Shown here piece by piece: positions 44,990-56,735 of a stretch of 64,000 bases of DNA. This DNA comes from Mytilus californianus (Eukaryota; Mollusca; Bivalvia; Mytilida; Mytilidae): positions 66,680,058-66,744,057 of the forward strand of contig NW_026262668.1 of NCBI RefSeq assembly GCF_021869535.1. Reading direction: 5' to 3'. Every line of letters starts with the position of its first letter. The first letter of the stretch is position 1. Under the pieces are notes generated by a model that worked only from the letters and a program-made list of their open reading frames with translations, was not told where the DNA came from and did no database searches. A program made the translations under genes and the position numbers.

Positions 44990-45330
44990 AATCTATACTT
45001 CTATTTAGTCTATACCGCTGCTAGTAAACTATTAGTCCCCGAGTAGTCAGAACTTCTGTACTGACATGATTTATAACCAACCTTTCTAAAATTGTCCGTT
45101 TATAAAGTTAGAAATTATAAAGAAACTAAGGTTTCAACTCCCTCAAGCAAATTTGACATTAGATGGATTTGGCTATTATTTCAGGTCCTTTTTGGAAATA
45201 TAGCTCAACTGTTTCGGTTCTAATACATCCTTGGCTTTCAAATATTCGGCTTTCAGCTTTCCTGATGAAGTTAAATCCAGAAAATCGCTTCGGACGCATG
45301 AAATTAATAAAGCGTTGGTTTTTTTTTAAA
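44990..45330 (+). repeat. Dispersed repeat related to 21580-21840 and 39850-40115
   Basis: TAGTCCCCGAGTAGTCAGAAC, CTTCTGTACTGACATGATTT and TCCGTTTATAAAGTTAG parallel 21700-21800. TTTCCTGATGAAGTTAAATC and CGCTTCGGACGCATGAAATT parallel the reverse of 39955-40010. It also contains CTGATGA followed by GAAA, but with no stem II pairing between them. Confidence 0.7.
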
Positions 45331-45489
45331 TGAAAACATCCCCATCTTAAATTTGATCCTTCCAATTCATTTTTTTAATGTCCAATATAAAGAAAAAATG
45401 GCATTATTTAAAGTTTGTTCTCAAGCATAATAAGACTCTAAACCACAATTGAGCAAAATACAGTTTTGAAATGATCTGTGTCAAGATTA

Positions 45490-46067
45490 TAAGAAATGTA
45501 CTAGGTACACCGACGTTGAAACAGTGGAGACAAAAGAAAGTATGCCACTAAGTCATAGGAGAAAATCAAAGCTGAATTCAAAATGTGAAAACTCACACCA
45601 GCACAAAAACCTGCGAATCGAGTAACTGGAGTAACAAAATAAACAAAGAACCAAGGTTGAAAAGTTCAGTCCTTATCTGAACTTCAAGGACCGTACAAAA
45701 AACACGACATGTTCAATTTGTCGTGTTCGCAGTCATAGATCAGATGGAAACAAGGACAGATCACGATGGCACTTCGTGTGAGTTTTTTGGATACATTTGC
45801 AGAGATGTCTCAGTAATCATTTATGCATCTAATGAAACCCAGGTTACTATTAACTCTGTGAAATATTCATTGCATACCAACCTAGTGATGAAAGATTTTT
45901 TCATCATTAACGAGTTCTACAACTGTAAGATCCCACAACATGATAATGAAGAACTCCCTACAGTTATTAAAAGTCTCGGCATTTTAAATGGAACTCTTCA
46001 TTTAGTATTTTTGATGATAACAATGCCACACATGAATCCGCTACTTAAACCTGATGTACAATTCTGA
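45490..46067 (+). other. Unidentified open stretch, possible decayed coding sequence
   Basis: The frame 45723-46067 (114 codons) ends ...PLLKPDVQF, and an AG acceptor-like site stands at 45734-45735. Upstream, another frame (about 45504-45620) is also open and reads SMPLSHRRKSKLNSK, so a frameshifted longer coding region is possible. I recognise no family. It could be a retrotransposon relic or an exon of an unseen gene. Confidence 0.3.
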
Positions 46068-46079
46068 TAAACACAGCTG

Positions 46080-47360
46080 CTATAACAATTTGCGCCATTA
46101 TCCGTCCAGTTTCATCTAATCAAGCAATATCCGGACAGTCAATTTATCAACAAAATCATGTATACCCATTTATACCATAAGGATATCAAACAAATTTAGT
46201 ACTACAATCCTTATTAAAATAATCACATTCCTCAACAGCCTCCTTTGCAAACTGCAACTCCGCCACCCAAATCTACCACTAACAAACAGGATAACCACAT
46301 ACCGGTAATTCCCTTTTATTTTAACTGCACAAAGTTTTATTTTCAAACAGAAGTCTACTGTTAACGATTTTAGTGATTTCTATTTCATGACTTCGAAGAG
46401 GAGATAACTCTAGTCATTTTGTGAAAATAAGTGTGATTTCTTTGAAACTTGTGCTTATTAGCTCGCAACATAAGAAAGCTTATCTGTATCTGAATCGTTA
46501 CGTCGTAACTTTTAACTCTTAACTTATTCATTAGATTGAACTTATCATGATACATATGTATTGCCTGCGAATAGCCTCAATTGGAGTAGTGTTGGGAGAT
46601 TAATTGTTAATGTGTACTCGGTGGTTAAGATTAATTTAAATATCTTCCTTGTCAATATCTGTGGAGTATCACTTAATGTACAAGACCTGGCGTACTTGTA
46701 TTTATAGCTTCAGTGATTCGGAAGAAATTTCAATACAACATAGAAATATTGTGGAAAAGTAATGACATGAATACAGTGTGGAATTTGTGTATGTTAATAT
46801 CCTTTGAACCCAACTTTACATTGATATACCTTACTTGCATATTTCAGTTATATTGCTACCTTCTTTTAAAATATTCAAGACACTTTATCCGTGTAGTAAC
46901 TGGTCCATAAAGGACGAATCTTGAGTTTACTAGTATCACAAGATAATATATATAAGTGTACTTTATATCAGCCCGGAAAAACAACAATGAAATTCATTAA
47001 ATAATTCATCTAGATTAGAACCAACAAAATCTTCTGTATCCTTCTTATGTAATTAATTTATTCAAACTCTCCCTCGTATTATAAAATCATAGAAAGATTT
47101 CCAAATGGGGAATAAACTGGAATGAAAGTATGGTGCTAATTGTAAAGAAAATGCACTAAAAATCACATACCTACATGTATTCAAAATACGTGTACTGACC
47201 AAATATAATGTCATTATTGTTTTGGTACATATATTTTCATCTTTTAAATAAAAAATTTTGTGTTCAGCTAAATTAATCAATAAATGATTGGATTTTCAAG
47301 GAGAAATTTTAAAAGGTCTCATCGAATAAACTCTACCGATTTTATTTATTCTATGTGACA
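46080..47360. other. Intergenic, nothing recognised
   Basis: AT-rich sequence without terminal repeats, tandem arrays or believable exons. The short frames at 46713-46910 and 47062-47280 lack any domain or splice context. Confidence 0.5.
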
Positions 47361-47364
47361 GTTC

Positions 47365-47730
47365 ACCTTGCAAACATCTAAATATCCTAAACAACACCAA
47401 CCGATTCTCAAGAAAAGTTTTCAAATTGTTAGTTTTGTTCACATTGTTGTCAATATAATGGAATTCAATGCGACTGTCATACAAGTGAGAGGTTTTGCTA
47501 GCTATAAACCAGGTTTAATCCACCTTTTTCTACATGAAGTTCCTGTACCAAGTCAAGGAATTTGACAGTTGTTTTCCATTATGTTGATGTGTTTGAGCTC
47601 TTGATTTTGCCATTTGATAAGGGACTGTCCGTTTTGAATTTTCCTTGGAGTTCGGTATTTTTGTTATTTTACTTTTTATTTGTTTCCCAATAACTATTGA
47701 GAACCATACATGTTTTTTTATGCTGGTTGC
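47365..47730 (+). repeat. Dispersed mussel-type repeat
   Basis: GGAATTCAATGCGACTGTC, AGAGGTTTTGCTAGCTATA, GAATTTGACAGTTGTTTTCC and TGATAAGGGACTGTCCGTTT are, from memory, a frequent block in mussel DNA. The frames at 47368-47565 and 47645-47863 derive from it. Confidence 0.5.
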
Positions 47731-47984
47731 GTTGCTTGTAATCTCATTTACCCCTCATTTGTATCTAATGATACTAAGTTTATCCTTTCAATCTTTCAGA
47801 CTACAAGAGATGACAGTTAATAGAAACTCCAATTTCAAAATATATGGTGTTTTACCACATTGAAAGGTTCAAGACGATACACACATATCCAGCATAAAAA
47901 ACATTGCAATACTGAAGAAAAAGTAAAACAGCATTTGATAACTGTATGACAAAGAATTCGTTAAAGACAACCATAAGACTAAAA

Positions 47985-48310
47985 TTGAGAATGGAAATGG
48001 GGAATGTTTCAAAGAGACAACAACCCGACCAAGGAGCAGAAAACAGCCGAAGGCCACCAATGGGTCTTCAACACAGCGAGAAAATCCCACACCCGGAAGC
48101 GGGCTTCAGCTGGCCCCTAACAAAAATGTGTACTAGTTCAATGAAAATAGATGGTCACACTAAACTCCAAAACATATAAATTAACTAAAATTAAAAAAAC
48201 ATACACGACTAATAAAGGCCACAGGCTCCTGACTTGGGACATGTGCAAAAATGAGGCTTGGTTAAACATGTTTTGAGAGATCTCAACCCTCCCCCTATAC
48301 CTCTAGCCAA
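47985..48310 (-). mobile_element. SINE-like dispersed repeat copy
   Basis: It contains GAGACAACAACCCGACCA, GGCCACCAATGGGTCTTC, AAAGGCCACAGGCTCCTGAC, TTGGGACATGTGC and AACCCTCCCCCTATACCTC. The second half matches 19760-20000 (CTCCCGACTTTCGGACAGG, ACCCTCCCCCTAACC). Confidence 0.7.
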
Positions 48311-48529
48311 TGTAGAATAAACAAACACACAGCAATACGCACAGTAAAAGTTTACCAATGTTAAAATCTTATGAATCCATTCAGAAGATAAAATTCAAAA
48401 AAGAAGAGCACACAAGCTGAACTATCTCACCTGCTTCACTGATTGTGATTGGTTTAATGTTGAAAGTCTTGTAAAACATTTTTTTTTTTACTGCAAGTAT
48501 CGCATGAACTTACATTATTGATGATCCAT

Positions 48530-48780
48530 GTAAATGAGGTTAAGTTCAGATGAACCCTGCAAGAGGGCTATGTACACCCTACAACCATTCAATTCACAAA
48601 ATATAGTTGACCTACTGATTATAGTGTATGAGATACCTTTAACCTTGATCACTATTCCATGAAATGATGCCAAGGTTTTGCTGAACCCTGTCTGACAAGA
48701 CATGCAGACCTTGCAAGGATCCAATATACTAAATATTATTATTAAATTACTCATAAGTGAGCCCTACCTGTCAAGGCAAA
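48530..48780 (+). repeat. Diverged repeat, two facing half-units
   Basis: The first half reads ATGAGGTTAAGTTCAGATGA...CTATGTACACCCTACAACC. The second half (AACCCTGTCTGACAAGACAT, CAGACCTTGCAAGGATCC) repeats the same theme about 110 bp later. No coding content. Confidence 0.5.
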
Positions 48781-49051
48781 AGAATTCAAACAATGTATAT
48801 TTATTTATACTTTTTTCTTGTTTTAGATTTATTAAAAACTTTTCTCTCATATCGTAACTCAACAATAATGATGTTTCTCTAAGAAACCAGATAAATGTCT
48901 TTCATTCCCTGTTCTGACCCATAAAACTCAATCATACATTTGACCATGTTTCTCTCTTGCACATGCATACTTCATAAAAGCATGAATTCCATTCTCACAC
49001 ATGCATACTTCCCAATAACACTTGTTCCATTTCATACTGTCATTATATTTT

Positions 49052-49182
49052 TCATTCTGTCACACACATATATGAAATTCATAAATCATTCTTTCACACA
49101 CACGTAATTCATAAATCATTCTTTCACACACATATGTCATTAATAAATCATTCTTTCACACACATATGTAATTCATAAATCA
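49052..49182 (+). repeat. 30-32-bp minisatellite
   Basis: CATTCTTTCACACACA...ATTCATAAAT recurs at about 49053, 49087, 49117 and 49149. It lies about 500 bp downstream of the INSIG stop codon. Confidence 0.85.
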
Positions 49183-49681
49183 TAACTTTAAGGACATTTC
49201 CTCTTTTAACACTCACACTGAACACATTATGTCACACATCACAACAAACTCTTACTCTGCCTGGTAAAATATTCAACTGCTAAGCAATGATATTGCCCAT
49301 AACATTACCCAAAAAACAAATGATACATGTATCTTCAAAATGACCAGAAAATGTATTTGCACATGTTTGATGCAACACCAATTAATACCAACCTAATGCC
49401 ATGACAGGACTGCCAATTCGTCCTGTTTATGCTGCCTTCCTTTTAATGTCAAACTGAATACAATTACATCCAACAATGTCCAAGCCGCAGTCCAACGAAC
49501 TTTATGTCCAGATTGAGCTTTTAACTTTAACATCAATATTTATATAAACTTTTCACTGTATGTTTATATGACTGATATAGTTCTTGTATTAAAATTCTGG
49601 AGTAATTTCAGCAATATGACAAACAAAATAAAACTTTTGTCTACAGATCTATAATCAAATAAAAGTCTTGATTTATTTCTG

Positions 49682-52600
49682 TCAATCATTCTTCACCTTT
49701 TCCTCTTCTTCTTCAGGCTGCAAAAATACAAAGTAAAATATTAAAAGTGCATAAAGTTGTGTGTGTATGAATATTATCACAAGGCATAAACTCAACTTGC
49801 TTCAATTTCTCTGTACACAATCATTTTATCATAAAGAAAAGAAGAACAGATGCTCCCGCTTGTAAATATGCAAAAGTCAATGTACTAATTCAAACATAAT
49901 GACTTGTTTCTGTAGGGGTTGTCTTTAGAGATTGCTCTCATTGTTCAATAACAAACAGTAATGGGGTCAATAACAAACAGTAATGGGGTAACTCCAGAAG
50001 GTTGAAAGTGACACCACCAAAACTTGAACGTAATATGTGTTTCGTGATAATAAGCATTGTGTTTAAATTTTATAACATTTGGTGACGCAAAGTGAAGTAA
50101 GAGAGCAAAAATTGAAAATTCACCAATTTTCCCATTTATAAAGGGACATAACTCGAGAACTGAGAAAGTGACACCACCCTTATTCGAACTTGATCTGTGT
50201 TTAATGGTAATATGCATTGTGCACAAGGGTCCGGAAACGGTCATATTTGCCAGTCATGTCCTAAGATGAAACTATTTGTCCTAAACGAGTAATTGGGATT
50301 TAGGACAAATTTTATTTTTTTACAGAAGTAATTTCGGTCATTTCATTGACTCAATGTTTGAAATCGGATTTCTTAATCGCCATTTTGCACTTGTGATCAC
50401 TTGTTTTTGTTTAAAATCCCTTTCCTGTAATAAAACTGCCACTACAGTAGTTAGATAAACATTGGCTAATGATCGCTAATCACTTTTGACCTGTGGTTTT
50501 AATTCACACCTGACAGTGATCACAAGCTCAGAATAATATCTTTAAAACATTAAAGTTCCCTGACAAGTGTATTCATTATTTATTTACTTTTCATCAAAGA
50601 CAGTCATCAATTCTGATTTAAAAATTAAATCTAAATTTACTTAGAAAAAAGTATATTTCATGAGTAACACATGTGCTTTATTTATTATGTAATACGCATG
50701 CGTGAAATTGTCTTCAGCAAATTTAATATTTAATCGTAAAATGCAAATTGATTTCATGCTAAATTAAACGAGTGCAACTATTATCTGTTATATTCAAACA
50801 CTTTTAAAGGTAATAAAATAAAAAAGCCATAAAAAGCCCGTGATTTCCTGTCAATTTGATAAACAAGACAAATCCCGGAAATGAATCTGGAATTATTCAT
50901 ACTTCAAAATATCGAAAACTTCCGGTTTTAACTTTTGTCAAATCGAAAGAAACGTAAGCAATGTCTGAGAATTAACCATTTTGAGTCATTAAAATCATTT
51001 CAATTTTAGACTGTTGCCTTCCCTAAACTGTCCTTCATGGTAACGGTAATCCATTTACCTAGTAAATGCGATGAAACAGCAATACAAGTTCGTCATGTTC
51101 GTTGATCCTATGAATATAGTCAAGTTGATATCGACAATTTGAAAAGGGGCACCAACTTTTCAAACATCTCAAAATGACCGAAATTGTCTGGAAAAATTTC
51201 CAGATCCTTGATTGTGTATAAGTTTCATAACATTTGGTCATGGTAACCTAAAGTTAGAGAACGGAAACCAATTTCGGGAAGTGTGGAGATACAAGCATGA
51301 TAAAGGGTAAACCTTAGTGCCACCACTGCCATTGGAAGGGCATAAAAAAGGACTAGGCAGTTGACTTATTTATCAATTATTTCACTCTATACTGAAAAAT
51401 ATACAATATTTTATAAAAAAATATAATAATTTCCCATTTGAATAAATAAAAAATCTTACCACTGCAAGCTGTCTACCAATATTACCAAAAGTAACACCTC
51501 CTGAGAAAAATATACATGGAACCCATGACCTTACAAACAGGAAATCAGCTTTTGTATACCTGGAATATATGGGAAAAAAATATTAATACTAATACTCATG
51601 GTGCCTTGGCTACATGCATGTATCTCATTAAATTAGTGTGCGCTTGTATTTGTTGTTTACTTAACTTCCAGTGAAACAGTGTGTGTGGATGAAATTTTAT
51701 ACCAGTAAAAGAACCCTATGAGAACATACAACTCTATCAATAGTGACATTAAAATTAGGAGAAATATGCACAGGCCATTCATTGTACCACAATCCAGTGA
51801 AATATACTCTGAAGTTGATGTTAATTTATCAACATTTAAGTTACATAATACAGAATTCACTCCTCCCCCTGAAAAAAAATTAGGCTGGAAAGATTAAATT
51901 GAAATATAGATAAGGGCTACCTTGGAAATTATGTATAAAATTATGTTATTTTTCTTCTTCAGATTTTAATACATTTCACTTAAAGTGATATAGATATAAG
52001 AACAAACTTTATAGCCTACACAGCATGCACAGTTGAGAAAAACTTTTGATAAGGCTTTCTCTCCTTGTACTTCCAATAATGTTACTATAAAAATTCAGCA
52101 ACAGAAGTAGAAGATAGCAGACATGATTCCAAATAATCAGCTTCATTTTAGTAACGCTGATCATTTTTTTTTATACAAGATCATTCATTATTGATTTGCT
52201 TGTACCTGTATTTCTGCTGTCAAGAAAGCAAGAAGTTTAGAGAAATGGAAGTATATTTTAATTGTTTGTTCATCTTCGTCTTCGTATAGAATGAACAATC
52301 AAAATTAGTCAAGAAATAACTCTTCTCTATAATTCCTGTTTACAGACAACAGGAGGAGGAGGAGGAGGAGGAGGGACTATAATGATATATCAAATACGAT
52401 TATTCTATTACACTTATTAGGTGAATTACCTGTAAATTCCAGAATAAACAACCAGTTGTGTCATAAATGTAGCCAGGACAGCAATGCCAACTCCCAAGCT
52501 AAACCCACTGCCGGATCTGTCAAATAACCACCACAAACCTATAGACATTGCTGCCAGTGTCAATGATAGTTGAAAATTGTCAGCAAAATCTAATCTCTAA

Positions 52601-53632
52601 TACAAAGTTAAGAAATTTTTTAAAACATACATGAACTTAACATTCAAAAATAGCAAAATTTTCATATTTCAAGACAGTTTCAAGAAACGATCCAAATGAA
52701 ATTATTCGAAATTCTCAAATAAGGAGTTTTCAATTTTTGTTTATCTAAATTTCATATTTTGTGATAAATATAACAATTGAATAGGTCTAAAAAAAAATTT
52801 AAATATGATAAATATGAAAATATACCAGAACATCCACCAATGAATACTTGACACTTTTTCACCATTATTTTTATCATATATCAAGTTTTTCATTATATTA
52901 AAAATATAAAATTTAAATTTAAAAAAAAACTTATACCAGAAATACTAGTAAAAACATCTCCCTGAAAATGTAAGATTGTACTGAATTAAACTGAATTAAA
53001 CAATACACATATACATATATTATGTAGAACTATATATAAAGGATACAGCACTAGCATGGTTGATTCCTACAAATACTGCCACACATCTCATCACACTTGA
53101 CCATTCCCTTTTATACACAAGTGGTTCTCCTAATTTCTGGTCAAAGAAAGGGTACAACAATCCTATACATGCTGCAAAAGAGAAGTTAATTGCTTTAACA
53201 GAGTTGAAAAAAAACCAACATTTTCTGTAGATTCAATATTATGTTCTTATTGCGATTAAAAATTCAAATATTTAGAAATAATAATAATATCAAATTTTAT
53301 GTGTTTAATACTTATACATTGTATATTGTATGAACTGCTTGATTTAACATGCTACTGGATTTTTATTGGTACAATCTGACAAACCAGTTATTTGACCAAA
53401 TGCTGATCAGAGTACAAATGTACAAATGTACATTGTATACAAGTAAAAACAAACCTGCTGCTACACCAACTACTGGGTGAACCCACCAGTCTGATGTAAG
53501 GTAACTATTATAAAATTCCATAGGAAAATTAGGTATTCCTCGCTGTTTCTGCAGTAAATTCAACACCACAGAAAAAAATGTGCCAACAAAAAATAACACA
53601 GTTGCTCTCAATGTTACTGTACAGGAAGCCAT
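49682..53632 (-). CDS. INSIG: INSIG (insulin-induced gene protein), ER sterol sensor; 5 exons
   Basis: INSIG proteins sit in the ER membrane, bind oxysterols, retain SCAP-SREBP and promote HMG-CoA reductase degradation. Coding exons in transcription order: 53632-53455, 53171-53047, 52596-52430, 51559-51460, 49717-49682. All are GT-AG and phases agree, giving 201 residues against 225 for human INSIG2; the N-terminus is shorter. Residues 4-30 start the first membrane segment ([20 protein letters not shown]). Exon 2 carries the hallmark [20 protein letters not shown], exon 3 [19 protein letters not shown], exon 4 [19 protein letters not shown]. The last exon is only 12 codons, acidic then KVKND-stop. 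The donor of exon 1 is GTTTGT. Introns contain repeats, including a 160-bp tandem pair at 49985-50240. Confidence 0.95.
49985..50240 (-). repeat. Two ~160-bp tandem units in the last INSIG intron
   Basis: GAAAGTGACACCACC starts at 50004 and again at 50164. The units share TGAACTTGATCTGTGTTT-like and GCATTGTG words. The phrase TTTATAACATTTGGTGACG in the first unit recurs at 51225-51245 as TTTCATAACATTTGGTCATG, so a related element extends into 51100-51330. Confidence 0.7.
52351..52376 (+). repeat. (AGG)n microsatellite
   Basis: About eight AGG units in the INSIG intron between exons 52596-52430 and 51559-51460. Confidence 0.95.
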
Positions 53633-54019
53633 TACAAATATTTTCTGAAAAATAAAATAAAAAAATCCATATAAGATCATATATTTGATAGATAATGTAA
53701 ATTTCTAGTGCATTTATATAATAACAAAGCAGCTTTAAGCTATAACAGGCAATCAAGTAAAAATGCAAAAAAAAAATATATATACAGATAAAGTTTATAA
53801 ATACATGTACATTGTATATATGATTAATATATCTGACACATAATCACACATGCACTACTGCAGTCAGGGTAATACATTTTACAACAATGTACTTATACAT
53901 GTTTACTGCTTGAAGTTTCAAGTAATATTTCCTTGTAGAAGTAAATTTGTAAAATTTTAATTCTCATTTCAAGATTTGAATAATCTACTTTGGCTGTTAG
54001 TTTTCTAGTTGAATTTTTT
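53633..54019. other. INSIG upstream region
   Basis: AT-rich sequence holding the INSIG 5'UTR and presumably its promoter. No TATA box, CpG-rich segment or sterol-response-element-like word was recognised with confidence. Confidence 0.4.
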
Positions 54020-54195
54020 GTTTTAGATTTCATCCTGCCAGATTTAGCTTACTGTACGGTATTAGTTTTAATTGTTGCTGGCTGTACAATAACCTAAAGG
54101 TGCTGATCTCCACCTCACGTGATCATTGGTGGATAGCTGTCTCATTGGTAATCTTTACCACATCACCTTAGTCTATATTTACCGCATCACCTTAT
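54020..54195 (+). mobile_element. SINE-like dispersed repeat copy
   Basis: GATTTAGCTTACTGTACGG, TGGTGGATAGCTGTCTCATT, GGTAATCTTTACCACATCACC match the tail of the 11215 family. Confidence 0.7.
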
Positions 54196-54439
54196 TTCTA
54201 TTTAGGTTCCCTACTTCCCTGTCAAATGCAAGATAGGTCTTAATTCCAACACTTCGATAGTCATTCATAGAAGCCTAATTTGATGCACATGGATAAAGTG
54301 CAGGGTTCTCACAAAGGAATTTTCAAAATGTGTCCAGGGACTTGAAATTTTTACACATGAAATACATTATCATATTATTAAGGTAAAAATGTGTGTCTAT
54401 TGGAGGTAATTTTAAGGATAAGATTATTGATTTTGTAAA

Positions 54440-55440
54440 AAGAAAAGAACTGTTGATCATATGTTTATTTTAAAAACATTAAAAGATAAATATACTGGAT
54501 CTGGTGGGAAATTATTTAAATGTTTTATAGACTTCAAGAAAGCCTTTGATCTTGTATGGCATCTAGGGTTTTTTTTTTTAAATTAAGAAGCATTGGAATT
54601 GGAGATAAGATTTATAACATCATTAAAGATATGTATGAACAAACTAATTTATGTGTTAAACAAAAGCAGGTCTAACTTAAATATGAGATAGGAGTTAGAC
54701 AAGGGGATAACTTAAGTCCATCTCTCTTTAAACTATTTATTAATGACCTCCCAGAGTATTTATTAGATAATAACCATGATAGAAGTGTTCAACTTGGTAC
54801 ACTAAATTTAAACTGCCTCCTATATGCAGATGATTTAGTGCTTCTTTCAAAATCAGCAGAAGGCCTTCAGTCATCTATTGATAGACTATCAGAATATTGT
54901 AAAATGTGGGGCCTAGAGGTTAATATGAAAAAGACAAAATGTATAATATTTAATAAATCAGGAAAGGTACAATCCAAAAAATTCCTTTATAATAATAATG
55001 TCCTAGAAAATGATAAAAGTTATCGCTACCTTGGAGTTATATTCCACTGCTCTGGCAGTTTTAAAGAAGCTAGACATTCCCTTTATCAAAAAGGCTAAAA
55101 AGCATATTTTAATTTTTAAACTTTGTAAAGCATTTGGGAATCAAAAACCAAAGATAAAAAAAAAATTTCATATTTTTAATACACAGTGAAGCCCATTTAA
55201 TCATATGGTAGTGAGATGTAGGGTTTCTCAAAAAGTACAAAACATTAAAGAACCCCCCAGATAATATTAATTTTTTATTCAATTTATGTAAAAATCTTGA
55301 ACAAGAAAAGTTGCACTTAAAAATGTGTAAATATTCATTAGGTGTAAACAAGAAAACCACAAATATTGGTGTAATTGGAGAGGTTGGTACTTATCCACTT
55401 TTTCTAGAAACAATTTATATGTTAAAATACTGGGGGAGTT
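54440..55440 (+). pseudogene. Non-LTR retrotransposon reverse transcriptase, dead
   Basis: In order along one mostly open frame: a start region (RTVDHMFILKTLKDKY), motif A (FIDFKKAFDLV), motif B (IGVRQGDNLSPSLF), the catalytic LYADDLVLLS (54823-54852), a motif D-like VNMKKTKCIIF, then YRYLGVIF and, after further frameshifts, HLKMCKYSLGVNKK. A poly-T slip at 54572, a stop in place of a sense codon near 54674 and several later frameshifts destroy it. This is the CR1/Jockey/RTE-like class of LINEs; the endonuclease is absent. It lies in the spacer between INSIG and CCDC93. Confidence 0.9.
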
Positions 55441-55903
55441 CCCGGGGGTTGGACCCCCCCTTTTTTTTTACGATCAATACATTTGAATGGAGACATATAG
55501 TTGGAACCCCAAGGTGTATTGAATGGTTTGATTTATTTTTTGGGGATTTATTTGTATTGTTTTCTTGTGTTTTTTTTTTTTTTCATCTGCAATTGTTTTA
55601 AACAATCATTGTAATCATTGTATATAAATTTAATGTAATTATTCAGCTCAGTTTTGGGCGCTGTGATTAGCAATAAAACATTATTCTATTTTATTCTACG
55701 TCATGTCAAAATGCCAGATTTTGATTGGTTAATACGAGGGAGATAATTCACTCTATCCCATGGCAAATACTCTATTACCCTTCACAGAGACGCTTGCTCA
55801 AGTGTGCGCTTTAATAAATACGGATGTACAAGACGACATAGTTTATTACTTTGAATTTGAAATTTAATAGACAGTAATAACAGAAAATTCAGTATAATAA
55901 ATT

Positions 55904-56043
55904 AAATAACACATATCTGAGAGGATGATAGAGCAGATTGTTACCCCTCGAAAAGACATTGTCAACCTTGGCTTCGCCTCAGTTGACAATGTTTTCTCGG
56001 GGTAACAATCTGCTCTATCACCCTCTCAGCTATGTGTTATTTA
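55904..56043. repeat. Long palindrome with TTGGCTTCGCC apex
   Basis: AAATAACACATATCTGAGAG at the left and CTCTCAGCTATGTGTTATTT at the right are inverted copies. The arms continue through GATAGAGCAGATTGTTACCC to ACATTGTCAAC, about 60 bp each with few mismatches. It lies about 700 bp upstream of the CCDC93 start codon. Confidence 0.92.
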
Positions 56044-56735
56044 TATACTATTCCATAGCCTTAATTGAATATCTTGCCTATGACCAAGCAAAGTTTGTTG
56101 ACTCTAAAGAAGAAAGTTGTTTCCCTGCTGACTTTTCGATCATTTTGAGGTTTTATGCCAAATATTTCATTCGTAAGAGAACACACATTTCCAAAATAGA
56201 GATATTCATCCAACAGACATAGACGAGTTACAAATGCACATCATCGCCACATGTACAAATGAAGTCCAAATAACTGAAACTACTATAACGTGTAGTCTCA
56301 GAAATAATTATGTCGTCTTCGGACTTAAAAGACTATTTTTCAATTTTTGCTTGAACGTCTTTCTTACAAGACTATCGCTGAGTATCAGCCATGCAGCAGT
56401 TTTAATTGTACTTTCAAATTCTTGTATGCTGTTTTTCACGAATACCCTTTGTAAAAATCGAGTTTATGTTACTTACATGCTTTAAACTGAAGACTGCGTC
56501 TGATAATGCTCTCTATTGTTGTTTGTTTACTATTAAAATATGTACAACAACATGTTAGATGTTGATCAGCTGTTATCATGTATCTGCCGAGATAGTCGAA
56601 CCATAAATTTTGACCAATCAAATAAGGGATTTCTTTGCTCCAAGTATAGATATCCAATCAATACTTGCGAACTACAAAGCGGCTTACCTGCCGGTTCTAA
56701 AAATAGTTACAATTGATCATGTGACATTGTTCAAA

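Noticed and set aside
47368-47565. 65-codon frame after an acceptor-like CAG, considered as a further exon of the ankyrin/ZU5/UPA gene
   Set aside because: The underlying DNA matches, from memory, a common mussel dispersed repeat, and the peptide has no death-domain character.
49052-49182. CRISPR-like direct repeats
   Set aside because: Adjacent 30-32-bp units without unique spacers in a eukaryotic context: a minisatellite.
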